64,000 nucleotides of DNA from contig NZ_JAEULM010000050.1 of the NCBI RefSeq assembly GCF_016793825.1, positions 55,227-119,226 of the forward strand. The letters are read 5' to 3'. The notes below the pieces were generated by a model, which did no database searches, was not told the DNA's origin, and was given only the letters and a program-made list of their open reading frames with translations. The stretch comes from Sphingopyxis sp. (lineage in GTDB: Bacteria; Pseudomonadota; Alphaproteobacteria; Sphingomonadales; Sphingomonadaceae). Positions 8,210 to 16,954 of this stretch are shown in pieces (within the stretch, counting starts at the first letter, position 1; each line of letters begins with the position of its first letter). The position numbers were made by a program, and so were the translations under genes.

Positions 8210-9199
8210 ATGACTGCTCCCATTCGCGAGAATCTCTCGGGTCTCGACCTGCGCGCCGAAATCGAGCGCCTTCGCAAGGAGCGGAACGCCGTTATCCTTG
8301 CGCATTATTATCAGAAGCCCGAGATACAGGATCTGGCCGATTTCGTCGGTGACTCGCTGGAACTGTCGCGCAAGGCCGCCGATACCGATGCCGATGTAAT
8401 TGCCTTCTGCGGCGTGAAATTCATGGCCGAGACCGCAAAGATACTGAGTCCGCAAAAGACGGTGATCCTGCCCGACATGGACGCCGGATGCAGTCTTGAG
8501 GACAGCTGCCCGCCCGAACAGTTCAAAAGATTCCGCGAAGCGCACCCCGACCATATCGCGCTGACCTACATCAACTGCTCGGCGGCGGTGAAGGCGCTCA
8601 GCGACATTATCGTCACATCGTCCAGCGCCGAGACGATCATCAGCCAGATCCCGGAAAGCCAGAAGATCATCTTCGGCCCGGACCGCCATCTCGGCGGCTA
8701 TCTCAACCGCAAGTTCGGGCGCGAAATGCTGCTGTGGCCGGGAGTGTGCATTGTCCATGAGGCCTTCAGCGAGACCGAACTGCTGAAGCTCAAGGCGCAA
8801 CACCCTGGTGCTCCGGTCGCCGCGCACCCGGAATGCCCGCCGCACATCGTCGATCACGCAGACTATGTCGGTTCGACCAGCGGTATATTGCAGTTCGCAA
8901 AGAGCTTTCCCGGTGACACGCTGATCGTCGCGACCGAGCCGCATATCATCCACCAGATGGAGCTTGCGCTGCCGGAAAAGACCTTCATCGGCGCGCCGGG
9001 CGCCGACGGGAACTGCAATTGCAACATCTGTCCCTATATGGCGCTCAACACGATGGAGAAGCTCTACCTGGCGCTTCGCGATCTCAAGCCGCAGATCGAA
9101 ATGGAGGAAGGTCTCCGTCTTGCTACGCGCAAGAGCCTCGACCGGATGCTCGAAATGGCGTCGGGTACGGTCGGAAAGGGCGATCTGGGCCGCGCTTGA
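8210..9199 (+). CDS. nadA: Quinolinate synthase A
   Basis: A 329-residue NadA. It condenses iminoaspartate with dihydroxyacetone phosphate to quinolinate in NAD biosynthesis, using an oxygen-sensitive [4Fe-4S] cluster. The three cluster cysteines are visible in YINCSAAVKA (about residue 123), HPECPPHIVD (about 209) and NCNICPYM (about 270-275). The ILAHYYQ, LPDMDAGCSLEDSCP and GSTSGIL motifs of the family are present. No nadB or nadC lies alongside, unlike many genomes. The ATG at 8210 follows AAGGAAAAG. Cytoplasmic. Confidence 0.97.
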   Translation: MTAPIRENLSGLDLRAEIERLRKERNAVILAHYYQKPEIQDLADFVGDSLELSRKAADTDADVIAFCGVKFMAETAKILSPQKTVILPDMDAGCSLEDSCPPEQFKRFREAHPDHIALTYINCSAAVKALSDIIVTSSSAETIISQIPESQKIIFGPDRHLGGYLNRKFGREMLLWPGVCIVHEAFSETELLKLKAQHPGAPVAAHPECPPHIVDHADYVGSTSGILQFAKSFPGDTLIVATEPHIIHQMELALPEKTFIGAPGADGNCNCNICPYMALNTMEKLYLALRDLKPQIEMEEGLRLATRKSLDRMLEMASGTVGKGDLGRA

Positions 9200-9363
9200 T
9201 TCGCGACTCAGCGATCGGCTTCGGGCCGGCAGGGCGCGATTCGCTCCGGCGGTCCGTTTGCTGCATTGCGGCAATCGTATCTGAAAATGCTGCTGGCTTG
9301 TTACAAAGATACCGCCGCGAATCCGCTTGTTGCTAATGCCGGAGTTATCCACAAGCACGGAAG

Positions 9364-9391
9364 GCGAAAGCCGCTTTCGCGCGCCTTTTTT
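9364..9391 (+). terminator. Intrinsic terminator downstream of nadA
   Basis: GCGAAAG (9364-9370), a CCG loop and CTTTCGC (9374-9380) form a 7-bp hairpin. Outer AAGGC/GCCTT bases can extend it, and TTTTTT follows at 9386-9391. It could end the nadA transcript or a short RNA that starts after nadA. Confidence 0.65.
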
Positions 9392-9493
9392 GTTGGCGAC
9401 GAAAACGGTTCGTGACAGCTTCAAATCATCGGACGACAGAGACGAAAAGTCGCCGGGACATGAAGGGTAGTTGCAAGACTAGCCAGAAGGTAA

Positions 9494-9658
9494 CGGGCAG
9501 AGTTTACGAGGAAGTCGATCGATATCCTGGTCACGGAACGCAGCGATTCCCACGAGTTGAAGCGGACCCGGTCAGGTACAGAAAAGCAGTCCATCGCTTT
9601 GAAAGAGCAACTGTTTCGGCAGAGGCACGGACGAGATGATGAAGGGCTTTTCAGGTGA
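9494..9658 (+). other. Codon-biased open frame lacking a standard start codon
   Basis: From the TAA at 9491 to the TGA at 9656, the frame reads ...SIDILVTERSDSHELKRTRS and ends RDDEGLFR. About two thirds of its third positions are G or C, more than in the competing frame. A ribosome-binding-like ACGAGGAAG (9506-9514) precedes an ATC at 9518, but there is no ATG, GTG or TTG in frame. A terminator follows directly. It may be a small gene with a rare ATC start, a start-codon mutant, or an RNA. No homologue was recognised. Confidence 0.3.
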
Positions 9659-9661
9659 GGC

Positions 9662-9681
9662 CGGCCCCCGAAAGGGGGCCG
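9662..9681 (+). terminator. GAAA-tetraloop hairpin
   Basis: CGGCCCCC (9662-9669), loop GAAA, GGGGGCCG (9674-9681): an 8-bp perfect stem three bases after the stop codon of the open frame at 9494-9658. There is no T-tract, so it may terminate weakly or protect a 3' end. Confidence 0.5.
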
Positions 9682-9984
9682 ACCAAACCGTCGCCGGATT
9701 GCTCTGGCGTGCGTCGCGGCGCATCGTTTTGCGGGCTGCAGGTCTTCGGATCGGCGGACCGGGATGAAGCGGGGCGGGGTACGCGGGATCAACAACCGGA
9801 TAGTGGGGGTTGGCAGCGATGTCGGCCCCCATTTCGTTTGCGCGCGACGTCCGCGAGCAACCCGCTCGCCATGCGTGCCAACCCGTCCTGCCCGGCATAT
9901 GTCGTACCGTGACGGTCGGATGCCTGCGCGAAGCTGCGCCGGCCGCATCGTCGTGATCGCCACATCCGAAATAATTTTCCTCCC

Positions 9985-10000
9985 TGTGATGCAGGTCACA
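9985..10000. promoter_or_regulatory. Perfect CRP-type binding site
   Basis: TGTGA-TGCAGG-TCACA matches the CRP consensus half-sites exactly. Its centre at 9992.5 would be about 41 bases before a transcription start near 10033, the classic class II activator position. A possible -10 hexamer, TTATCT, is at 10021-10026. Confidence 0.5.
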
Positions 10001-10032
10001 CCGCGGTCAAACTTGGGTGCTTATCTCAAGCT

Positions 10033-10112
10033 TGCGACCCGGAGCAGTTCCCCGACCGGAGCTGATCCCCCTTTTCCCGGTTCCGTCCCTTGGGACGGCC
10101 GGGAACCTTTTT
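10033..10112 (+). ncRNA. Candidate small RNA with two hairpins
   Basis: Between the CRP-type site and the terminator lies about 80 bases with no coding potential. It has a first hairpin, CAGTTCC-CCGACC-GGAGCTG (about 10045-10064), a C-rich single-stranded linker (ATCCCCCTTTT), and a terminator hairpin. That is the usual build of a trans-acting bacterial sRNA, and the C-rich linker could pair with Shine-Dalgarno sequences. The start at 10033 is inferred from the -10-like hexamer. No Rfam family was recognised. Confidence 0.4.
10074..10112 (+). terminator. Strong intrinsic terminator
   Basis: TTCCCGG (10074-10080) pairs with CCGGGAA (10099-10105), and the inner CCGTCCC (10083-10089) with GGGACGG (10092-10098). 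T5 follows at 10108-10112. It is the best intrinsic terminator in the first 40 kb and follows no recognised gene. Confidence 0.85.
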
Positions 10113-10376
10113 CCTTTATCGCGGTTATTTTCTCGTCGCAGCGACGGTCATCCTTCGCGCGCAGGGAGAAAGCCTGTGGGTTTGATAATTGCCCTGTTTG
10201 CCGAGGCGTTCGCTGCGCGGACTCCTTTCAGGCGCCAGTCCCTGCACCCTTGCCCTGTGGGGAACGGAAAGGGCACGCAGCGCGCTCCGCCATTTCGCTA
10301 TGCGATTGAAAATATTTGAGGTAGCAATGTCGAGCCTGCTGGGTCAGGCGCACAATGATCGTAGGGGGTCAAAAAG

Positions 10377-10649
10377 ATGATTAGCTTCATTCTCGCACTC
10401 GTCGTGGGCGGCGTGATCGGCTGGCTTGCCAGCATTGTGATGCGTACCGATGCCCAACAAGGAATATTCCTGAACATTATCGTCGGTTGTGTTGGCTCGA
10501 TTCTGGGGCGCCTCCTGTTCGGCGGCCTTCTGGGCGGTGGTCATCTACGCGGCGACGCTTTCGACTGGCGCACGTTGGTGACCGCATTCATCGGTGCCAT
10601 TCTGCTGCTCGCCATCGTCAACCTGATCCGGCGCGGCCGGGTCCGCTGA
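10377..10649 (+). CDS. GlsB/YeaQ/YmgE family stress-response membrane protein
   Basis: A 90-residue very hydrophobic protein with three membrane helices. The family's conserved GGVIGWLAS and the glycine-rich NIIVGCVGSILGRLLFGGLLG helix are clear, followed by a C-terminal helix FIGAILLLAIVNLIRR. These transglycosylase-associated or general stress proteins sit in the inner membrane, and their biochemical role is unclear. It is monocistronic: a strong hairpin follows 43 bases after its stop codon. Confidence 0.9.
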   Translation: MISFILALVVGGVIGWLASIVMRTDAQQGIFLNIIVGCVGSILGRLLFGGLLGGGHLRGDAFDWRTLVTAFIGAILLLAIVNLIRRGRVR

Positions 10650-10692
10650 GTAGCACGACCGATCCGGTCCTGGCGATCGGACGGTGTCAAAT

Positions 10693-10724
10693 CGGGCGGT
10701 CGGTTCTTTCCGGCCGCCCGTTTT
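10693..10724 (+). terminator. Intrinsic terminator after the GlsB-like gene
   Basis: CGGGCGGTCGG (10693-10703) and CCGGCCGCCCG (10710-10720) pair over 11 bp with one G-T wobble and a TTCTTT loop, followed by TTTT. Confidence 0.8.
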
Positions 10725-10940
10725 CATGCTTGGCGTAGTTTTCCTAAGTGCTGGAAATGCTGGCTGGACCTCTCTATGGCGGCGCGGCCAAGGAGCAGGA
10801 GGGGCGGGGGTTTTCGCCTCTTGCACGCGGTGATTTAATAAGGTAATACACCTTCAACGGGATTATCCTGCGCTTGCGGGCCGGGGCGATCGCTGGGCGA
10901 TCGACGTCGGGATTTTTGCGGGCGGCAGAGGGGATATGGC

Positions 10941-12143
10941 GTGAACTACGAACGGAAAGTGGATTCGATGGACAGCCTGGCGGGGACGCAGAGCTTTTAC
11001 GATGAGCAGGACAGCCGCCGCAAGCGGATGCTGACAATCGCCGCGGTCGCGCTGATCGCGGTGGTCCTGCTCGGCGTCTGGTACGCCTTTGCGCATAGCA
11101 AGGGCGACGGTACGGCGGCCGGCGGAGCCGGCGGACCGGGGGCGCAGAATATCCCCAACGTGACCGTCATGATCCCGGGCCGCGTATCGGTTCAGGCCGC
11201 CATCACGGCAAATGGCACGATCGCTGCGCGGCGCGAAATGCCGGTCGGCATCGCGGGCGAAGGTGGGCAGGTCGTTCGCGTCCTTGTCGAACCCGGACAA
11301 TGGGTGGGCGCGGGCCAGACACTGGCGATCATCGACCGTTCGGTCCAGTCGCAACAGGCGGCAAGCCTCGCCGCGTCGATCAAGGTAGCCCAAGCCGACG
11401 CCGATCTTGCGCAGGCCGAACTTGAACGTGCTCAGGCGCTTGTCGGGCGCGGGTTCATTTCGAAGGCCGACATGGATCGCAAGCGTGCGACGCGGGATTC
11501 CGCCAACGCGCGAGTTCGCGTCGCGCAGGCGCAATATCAGGAAGCCGTCGCGCGCAACGGGCGCCTTAACATCGTCGCGCCCGAAGCCGGCCTGGTACTG
11601 ACGCGGCAGGTCGAACCCGGCCAGGTGGTCGGCGCGGGCAGCGGCGTCCTGTTCCGCATGGCGAAAGGCGGCGAAATGGAAATGCTCGCGCAGCTCGCCG
11701 AGGCCGATCTGCAGCGCATCAGGGTCGGCACCAGCGCGACGGTGACGCCGGTAGGCACCAGCCTGCAGATCGCAGGTCAGGTGTGGCAGGTGTCGCCGAT
11801 CATCAACATGGATACGCGCCAGGGTACGGTGCGCATTGCTGTGCCTTACAGCGCCGCGCTACGTCCCGGCGGCTTTGCTGACGCACGTCTTGTATCGGGT
11901 ACGGAACAGGCGCCGCTGCTTCCTGAAAGCGCGGTCCACAGCAGCCCCGAAGGGAGCTTCGTGCTGATCGTCGGCAACGACAACAAGATCGCGCGCGCGC
12001 CCGTAAAGGTCGGCACCATTACCGACGGCGGTGTATCGATCGCGTCGGGGCTGACCGGCAACGAAAAGGTCGTCGTTCTGGCGGGTGCCTTCCTCAACCC
12101 CGGCGACAAGGTCAAGCCGGTGGTTCAGAAATCGTCGCAGTAA
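10941..12143 (+). CDS. RND efflux periplasmic adaptor subunit (membrane fusion protein)
   Basis: A 400-residue adaptor. A short cytoplasmic N-terminus is followed by a membrane anchor at about residues 32-50 (MLTIAAVALIAVVLLGVWYA), then the lipoyl half-motifs (AGEGGQVVRVLVEPGQWV and LNIVAPEAGLVL), a helical hairpin between them, a beta-barrel and a membrane-proximal domain. It links the inner-membrane pump to an outer-membrane channel. I took the GTG at 10941 (GAGGGG seven bases upstream); ATG 10968 is an in-frame alternative. The pump gene follows by 44 bases. No TolC-type gene is in the window, and the substrate is unknown. Confidence 0.9.
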   Translation: MNYERKVDSMDSLAGTQSFYDEQDSRRKRMLTIAAVALIAVVLLGVWYAFAHSKGDGTAAGGAGGPGAQNIPNVTVMIPGRVSVQAAITANGTIAARREMPVGIAGEGGQVVRVLVEPGQWVGAGQTLAIIDRSVQSQQAASLAASIKVAQADADLAQAELERAQALVGRGFISKADMDRKRATRDSANARVRVAQAQYQEAVARNGRLNIVAPEAGLVLTRQVEPGQVVGAGSGVLFRMAKGGEMEMLAQLAEADLQRIRVGTSATVTPVGTSLQIAGQVWQVSPIINMDTRQGTVRIAVPYSAALRPGGFADARLVSGTEQAPLLPESAVHSSPEGSFVLIVGNDNKIARAPVKVGTITDGGVSIASGLTGNEKVVVLAGAFLNPGDKVKPVVQKSSQ

Positions 12144-12187
12144 CGAACCATTTCTTCGGGCAGCACGCGCACAAAAGGCGTTGAATC

Positions 12188-15100
12188 ATGAGCTTTCGCA
12201 ACATTTCCGCCTGGTGCATTCGCAACCCGGTGCCGCCGATCGTCCTGTTCGTCCTGTTGTTGCTGGCGGGGGTCGTCAGCTTCAACCGGATGGACGTGAA
12301 CGATAATCCCGATGTCGAATTCCCGGCCGTACAGGTTGTTGTGTCGCAGCCGGGCGCAGCGCCGACCGAGCTTGAGACGCAAGTGACGCAGCGCATCGAG
12401 GCAGCCGTTCGCAGTGTGAGCGGCGTCGAGGACATGTCGTCCTATGTCGGTGAAGGCAACAGCCGCACGATGGTGCAGTTCGCGATCGGGACGCCGATCG
12501 ACCGCGCGTACAATGACGTCAATCAGGCCGTCCAGCAGATCCGCAGCGACCTGCCCGACGGCATATTGGAGCCGCAGGTGGCGCGCGTCGATTTCGCGGG
12601 CGGGCCGATCACTTATTTCGCGGTCGAAGCGACCGACATGACACTGGAGCAATTGTCCTGGTTCGTCGACAATACGGTCGCCAAGGACTTGCTGTCGATT
12701 CAGGGAATGGCCCGCGTCAGCCGCTCTGGCGGGGTCGATCGGGAAATCCGCGTCATCCTCGATCCTGCGCGCATGCAAAGCTATGGCGTGACCGCGAGCC
12801 AGATCAACCAGCAGTTGCGACAGGTCAATGTGAACGCCGCGGGCGGTCGTACCGAAATTGCCGGTTCCGAACAGGCCGTGCGGGTGCTCGGCAACGCGGG
12901 GAACGCCTTCCAGCTGGGCGAAACCCGTATCTCGATCGGCAACGGACGCACGATCCGCCTTTCCGAGGTTGCCACTGTGACCGACGGTTATGCCGAACAG
13001 CGCAATCTGGCCAAGATTCGTGGTCGGCAGGTGCTGAGCTTTTCGATCGAAAAGGCAAAGGGTTCGTCGGATGTCACCGTCCATGACGAGGCGATGAAGA
13101 AGCTGGAGGAGATCAAGAAGAACAACCCCAAGGTCGATTTCAAGATCCTCTTCACGCGCACCGAATATACCAAGGAGCAGTATCGCAGCTCGATGGCCGC
13201 TATGATCGAGGGAGCGATCCTCGCCGTCGTCGTCGTTTTCCTGTTCCTGCGCGACTGGCGCGCGACGTTGATCAGCGCGATGGCCATCCCGCTATCCGCG
13301 ATCCCGACCTTCTGGTTCATGGAAATGATGGGCTTTTCGTTGAACGGCCTGTCGCTGCTGGCGCTCAGCCTTGTGGCGGGCGTGCTGGTCGATGATGCGA
13401 TCGTGGAGATCGAAAATATCGTCCGGCACATGCGAATGGGGAAGACGGCTTATCAGGCGGCGATCGACGCCGCCGACGAAATCGGGTTGGCCGTCGTCGC
13501 GACGACCATGTCGATCGTCGCGGTCTTCCTGCCGGTCGCGCTCATGCCGGGTGTTTCGGGCCAGTTCTTCATCCAGTTCGGCATGACCGTCGTCTTTGCG
13601 GTGTTGGTCAGCCTGGCGGTCGCGCGTATGATCACGCCAATGATCGCGGCCTATTTCCTCTCGGCAGAGGGCGAAAAGGAGCATGCGGTCGGGCCGTGGG
13701 TCGATCGGTACGAACGTATTCTGTCCTGGACGCTCGACAGTACCAAGCATGGGGCTGTCCGGGCGCGCTATGAGCTGACGCCGACGCGGCTGGTCTTTCT
13801 GGCTGTGCCCTTGATCGCCGCCGCTCTCGCGGCCGTGGCGATGACCTTCTCCTACTTCAGGCCGGTGCCGGTAGGGCAGGATGCGCCCAACGCGGCGCTG
13901 CACTTCCTGCTGCTGACACCGATCGCGTTGATCGTGGCTTATCTGGTCGTTTCGCTGTTGCAGATCATCGTCGGCGGCGGCGCTTATGCGCTTGGGATGC
14001 GGCAGTGGGCATTCACGCAGTGGGCCAAGTCGATGGCGCAGCGCGCCTGGGCGCGGGCCTTCGACCATCGGGTATGGATCGTCGGCATTGGCCTCGTTGC
14101 CTTCATCTGGAGCATTGTCATGTTCGTGATGTTGCCCAGCCAGTTTCAGCCGACGATCAACAGCGACTACAGCCAGATCACCTATGAGCTGCCGCCGGGA
14201 TCGACGCTTGCGCAGAGCGAGAAGATTTCGAACCAGATCAACACGATCCTGATGGCTGATCGCAACGTCGACAACGCCTTCTATGACGTCAATGTCGGCG
14301 GCGGCGGGGTGTATATCACGCTGAAGAAGGATCGCGACGCGAGCAGTGTCGATTGGGAGCGGCGGCTTCAGCCGAAGATGGCCGCGATTCCCGACGCGCG
14401 CGTTTCGTTCCAGAGCCAGTCGGGTGGTTTTTCCGGCCGCGATATCAGCTTTATCATCGGCGGCGATGACCCCGCGGCACTGGAAAAACATGCGCTGACG
14501 ATCGTCAAGGAGATGAGCGCGCTCAAGGAGCTTCGTTCGGTCCGTATCGAAGGCGACATCCCGAGGCCTGAAATCATCATCAACCCGCGCATGGACCTTG
14601 CCGCCGATCTGGGGGTCACCACGGCCGCGCTCAGCCAGACGATACGCATCGCGACCCTGGGTGATATTGATCAGAATGCGGCGAAATTCTCGCTGTCCGA
14701 TCGCCAGATCCCGATCCGCGTCCTGCTGTCGGAGGATTCACGCCGCAGCCTTGCGACGCTGGAGGGCCTGCCTGTGCCGACGACGCGGGGCACGACGGTT
14801 CCGCTGAAGGCGGTGGCGGAAATCAGCTTTGGCGCCGGCCCGACCGAGTTACGGCGTTACAATCAGACGCGCCGCGTCGTCATCGGCGCCGACCTGGCGC
14901 CGGGCCTTGTCACAAGCGATGCGCAGAAGAAGATCGACGCCTTGCCGGCCGTGAAGAACATGCCGCAGGGTATCCGCAAGATCGTGCAGGGCCAGCAGAA
15001 GTTCATGGAGGAATTGATCCAGAACTTCATCATTGCGGTGGTTGCGGGCCTTGCACTCGTCTTCTCGACGCTGGTTCTGCTGTATCGCCGGTTCCTGTCG

Positions 15101-15604
15101 CCACTCGTCAACATGTCGTCGCTGCTGCTGGCGCCGCTTGGCGGTCTGCTTGGACTTTGGGTCGCCGGCATGGAAATCTCCATGCCCGTCTTCATCGGCC
15201 TGCTCATGCTGCTCGGCATCGTGGCAAAGAATTCCATCCTGCTCGTCGATTTCGCGATCGAGGAAATGGATCATGGCGTCAGCAAGATGGATGCGTTGCT
15301 CGACGCCGGTCGCAAGCGTGCGCAGCCGATCGTGATGACGACGGTCGCAATGGTCGCGGGTATGGTGCCGACGGCACTGTCACTCTCCGGCGACGGCGCG
15401 TGGCGCGCGCCGATGGGCGTCGTGGTGATCGGCGGCCTGGCGCTGTCGACACTGCTGACCTTGCTGATCGTCCCCGCGGGCTTCAGCCTGGCCGACAGCG
15501 TGGAAAAGCGTCTCGGTCGATTCTTCTCGAGCAATCTTCTGACCTATCGCAAGGGCGACGACACCAGGCCGCATTCGGCGCCGGCGCCTGAACCGGCCGA
15601 GTGA
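12188..15604 (+). CDS. RND family efflux permease, AcrB/MexB-like
   Basis: A 1138-residue proton-driven pump, slightly longer than typical AcrB. Twelve membrane helices are arranged in two repeats, each with a large periplasmic loop. The proton-relay region is recognisable in LVAGVLVDDAIVEIENIVRHM, and the second half repeats it in LLMLLGIVAKNSILLVDFAIEEMD. There is an insertion of about 120 residues with extra hydrophobic segments between helices 6 and 7 (protein residues about 530-640), which accounts for the extra length. It forms an operon with the adaptor upstream. Confidence 0.93.
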   Translation: MSFRNISAWCIRNPVPPIVLFVLLLLAGVVSFNRMDVNDNPDVEFPAVQVVVSQPGAAPTELETQVTQRIEAAVRSVSGVEDMSSYVGEGNSRTMVQFAIGTPIDRAYNDVNQAVQQIRSDLPDGILEPQVARVDFAGGPITYFAVEATDMTLEQLSWFVDNTVAKDLLSIQGMARVSRSGGVDREIRVILDPARMQSYGVTASQINQQLRQVNVNAAGGRTEIAGSEQAVRVLGNAGNAFQLGETRISIGNGRTIRLSEVATVTDGYAEQRNLAKIRGRQVLSFSIEKAKGSSDVTVHDEAMKKLEEIKKNNPKVDFKILFTRTEYTKEQYRSSMAAMIEGAILAVVVVFLFLRDWRATLISAMAIPLSAIPTFWFMEMMGFSLNGLSLLALSLVAGVLVDDAIVEIENIVRHMRMGKTAYQAAIDAADEIGLAVVATTMSIVAVFLPVALMPGVSGQFFIQFGMTVVFAVLVSLAVARMITPMIAAYFLSAEGEKEHAVGPWVDRYERILSWTLDSTKHGAVRARYELTPTRLVFLAVPLIAAALAAVAMTFSYFRPVPVGQDAPNAALHFLLLTPIALIVAYLVVSLLQIIVGGGAYALGMRQWAFTQWAKSMAQRAWARAFDHRVWIVGIGLVAFIWSIVMFVMLPSQFQPTINSDYSQITYELPPGSTLAQSEKISNQINTILMADRNVDNAFYDVNVGGGGVYITLKKDRDASSVDWERRLQPKMAAIPDARVSFQSQSGGFSGRDISFIIGGDDPAALEKHALTIVKEMSALKELRSVRIEGDIPRPEIIINPRMDLAADLGVTTAALSQTIRIATLGDIDQNAAKFSLSDRQIPIRVLLSEDSRRSLATLEGLPVPTTRGTTVPLKAVAEISFGAGPTELRRYNQTRRVVIGADLAPGLVTSDAQKKIDALPAVKNMPQGIRKIVQGQQKFMEELIQNFIIAVVAGLALVFSTLVLLYRRFLSPLVNMSSLLLAPLGGLLGLWVAGMEISMPVFIGLLMLLGIVAKNSILLVDFAIEEMDHGVSKMDALLDAGRKRAQPIVMTTVAMVAGMVPTALSLSGDGAWRAPMGVVVIGGLALSTLLTLLIVPAGFSLADSVEKRLGRFFSSNLLTYRKGDDTRPHSAPAPEPAE

Positions 15605-15676
15605 CATGAAGGTCGGCCGGTGCGGTAAACCACTGCACCGGTTGCAACCTTTGCCGCGTTTCGCCATTTGGTTCGC

Positions 15677-16942
15677 ATGACCGACCAGATGCTCTCCCGG
15701 CCGATGGGCGTTGCCATACCGACGAAAGGCTCCAATATCCGTGTCGTTGCGACCGGATTGCTGATCGTGATGGCGGCGGTGTTCCTTGCCGCCAGATATT
15801 TCCAGGACGTTCACCCGGCAGTGGGCTTCGTTCGCGCCTTTGCCGAGGCGGCGATGGTCGGCGGGCTGGCCGACTGGTTCGCGGTGACGGCGCTGTTCCG
15901 TCACCCGATGGGGCTGCCCATTCCGCATACCGCGATCGTGCCGCGTAACAAGAACCGCATCGGCGACACGCTGGCGCGCTTCCTGCTCACCAATTTCCTG
16001 CTGCCGCGGCTGATCGCGCGCAAGATGCAGACCGTCGATGTCGCGGGCGCGGTGGGCAAATTCCTGTCCCAGCCGGCCGAGGGCGGCGGCCGGTTGAAGC
16101 TCGGCGCGTCGCGGATCATCGCCGACGGGCTGGGAGCGCTCGATCAACAGCGGCTTGGCGGAATGGTCAAATCGGCGATTGCCGACCGGCTGCGCGAACT
16201 CGACGTCGCGCCGCTGCTGGGACAAGCGTTACAGGCCGCGCTGGCCGAGGGGCGGCATCAGCCCTTGCTCGATGCGATGGTCAAATGGGGATCGAAGACG
16301 CTCGAGCTGAACGAGCATCTGATCCACCAGATGGTGCACGACAATTCCAATGCGATCGTGCGCTTTACCGGGTTGGATGAGAGTATTTCGAACCGCATCG
16401 TCGCCGGCCTTTCGAAACTGCTGAGCGAAATGGCCGTCGATGAAACGCATCCGCTCCGTCACCGCGTCGAGGAAGGGCTCGCCAAGATGGCGCTCGACCT
16501 GCAGCACGACCCCGAAGTGAAGGCGAAAGTCGCCCGCGTTCGCGACGAATTGCTCGAGAACAAGGCGGTCAAACGTTGGCTCGACGGCCTGTGGGAGCAG
16601 GGACGCGGCGCGCTGCTCAAGGCCGCGCGCGATCCCGAAACCATGCTTGCGGGACGGATCGGCGAATTGTTCACCCAGTTCGGCGCGATGCTCGGCGAGG
16701 ACATCGCGATCAAACGCACGCTCAACCGATATGCGCGCCGCGCCGTTGTCGGAATGGTCGACAGCTATGGCGAGACCGCGTTGAAGCTGGTGTCGGACAC
16801 GATCCGCGGCTGGGATGCGAAGACGATCACCGACCGGCTGGAAAATGCGGTGGGCGACGACCTGCAATACATCCGCATCAACGGCACGCTGGTCGGCGGG
16901 CTGGTGGGCGTGCTGATCCACACGGTCGACGTGCTGCTCTAA
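15677..16942 (+). CDS. DUF445 domain membrane protein
   Basis: A 421-residue protein of the DUF445 family, with one N-terminal helix (GLLIVMAAVFLAARYF) and a C-terminal hydrophobic end (LVGGLVGVLIHTVDVLL). Between them lies a long, mostly helical domain. The family signature GGLADWFAVTALFRHPMGLPIPHTAIVPRNKNRIG is complete. The function is not known; members are predicted inner-membrane proteins with large helical soluble regions. The ATG at 15677 fits the family start better than a TTG three codons before it. Confidence 0.85.
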   Translation: MTDQMLSRPMGVAIPTKGSNIRVVATGLLIVMAAVFLAARYFQDVHPAVGFVRAFAEAAMVGGLADWFAVTALFRHPMGLPIPHTAIVPRNKNRIGDTLARFLLTNFLLPRLIARKMQTVDVAGAVGKFLSQPAEGGGRLKLGASRIIADGLGALDQQRLGGMVKSAIADRLRELDVAPLLGQALQAALAEGRHQPLLDAMVKWGSKTLELNEHLIHQMVHDNSNAIVRFTGLDESISNRIVAGLSKLLSEMAVDETHPLRHRVEEGLAKMALDLQHDPEVKAKVARVRDELLENKAVKRWLDGLWEQGRGALLKAARDPETMLAGRIGELFTQFGAMLGEDIAIKRTLNRYARRAVVGMVDSYGETALKLVSDTIRGWDAKTITDRLENAVGDDLQYIRINGTLVGGLVGVLIHTVDVLL

Positions 16943-16954
16943 GACATGGTTCCT

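Larger units (their letters stand above)
9200..10376. other. 1.2-kb non-coding or poorly coding gap with several terminators
   Basis: No conventional gene is supported. The stretch holds a hairpin with a T6 tract (to 9391), an open frame without a normal start codon (9494-9658) followed at once by a GAAA-tetraloop hairpin (9662-9681), a perfect TGTGA-N6-TCACA site (9985-10000), and a strong terminator (10074-10112). A short CGTCG-CAG-CGACG hairpin lies near 10133-10145. Together this suggests two short transcription units rather than spacer DNA. Confidence 0.55.

Noticed and set aside
9345-9353. A single TTATCCACA, identical to the DnaA-box consensus
   Set aside because: One box alone, with no cluster or AT-rich region beside it, does not make an origin. 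It may be chance.
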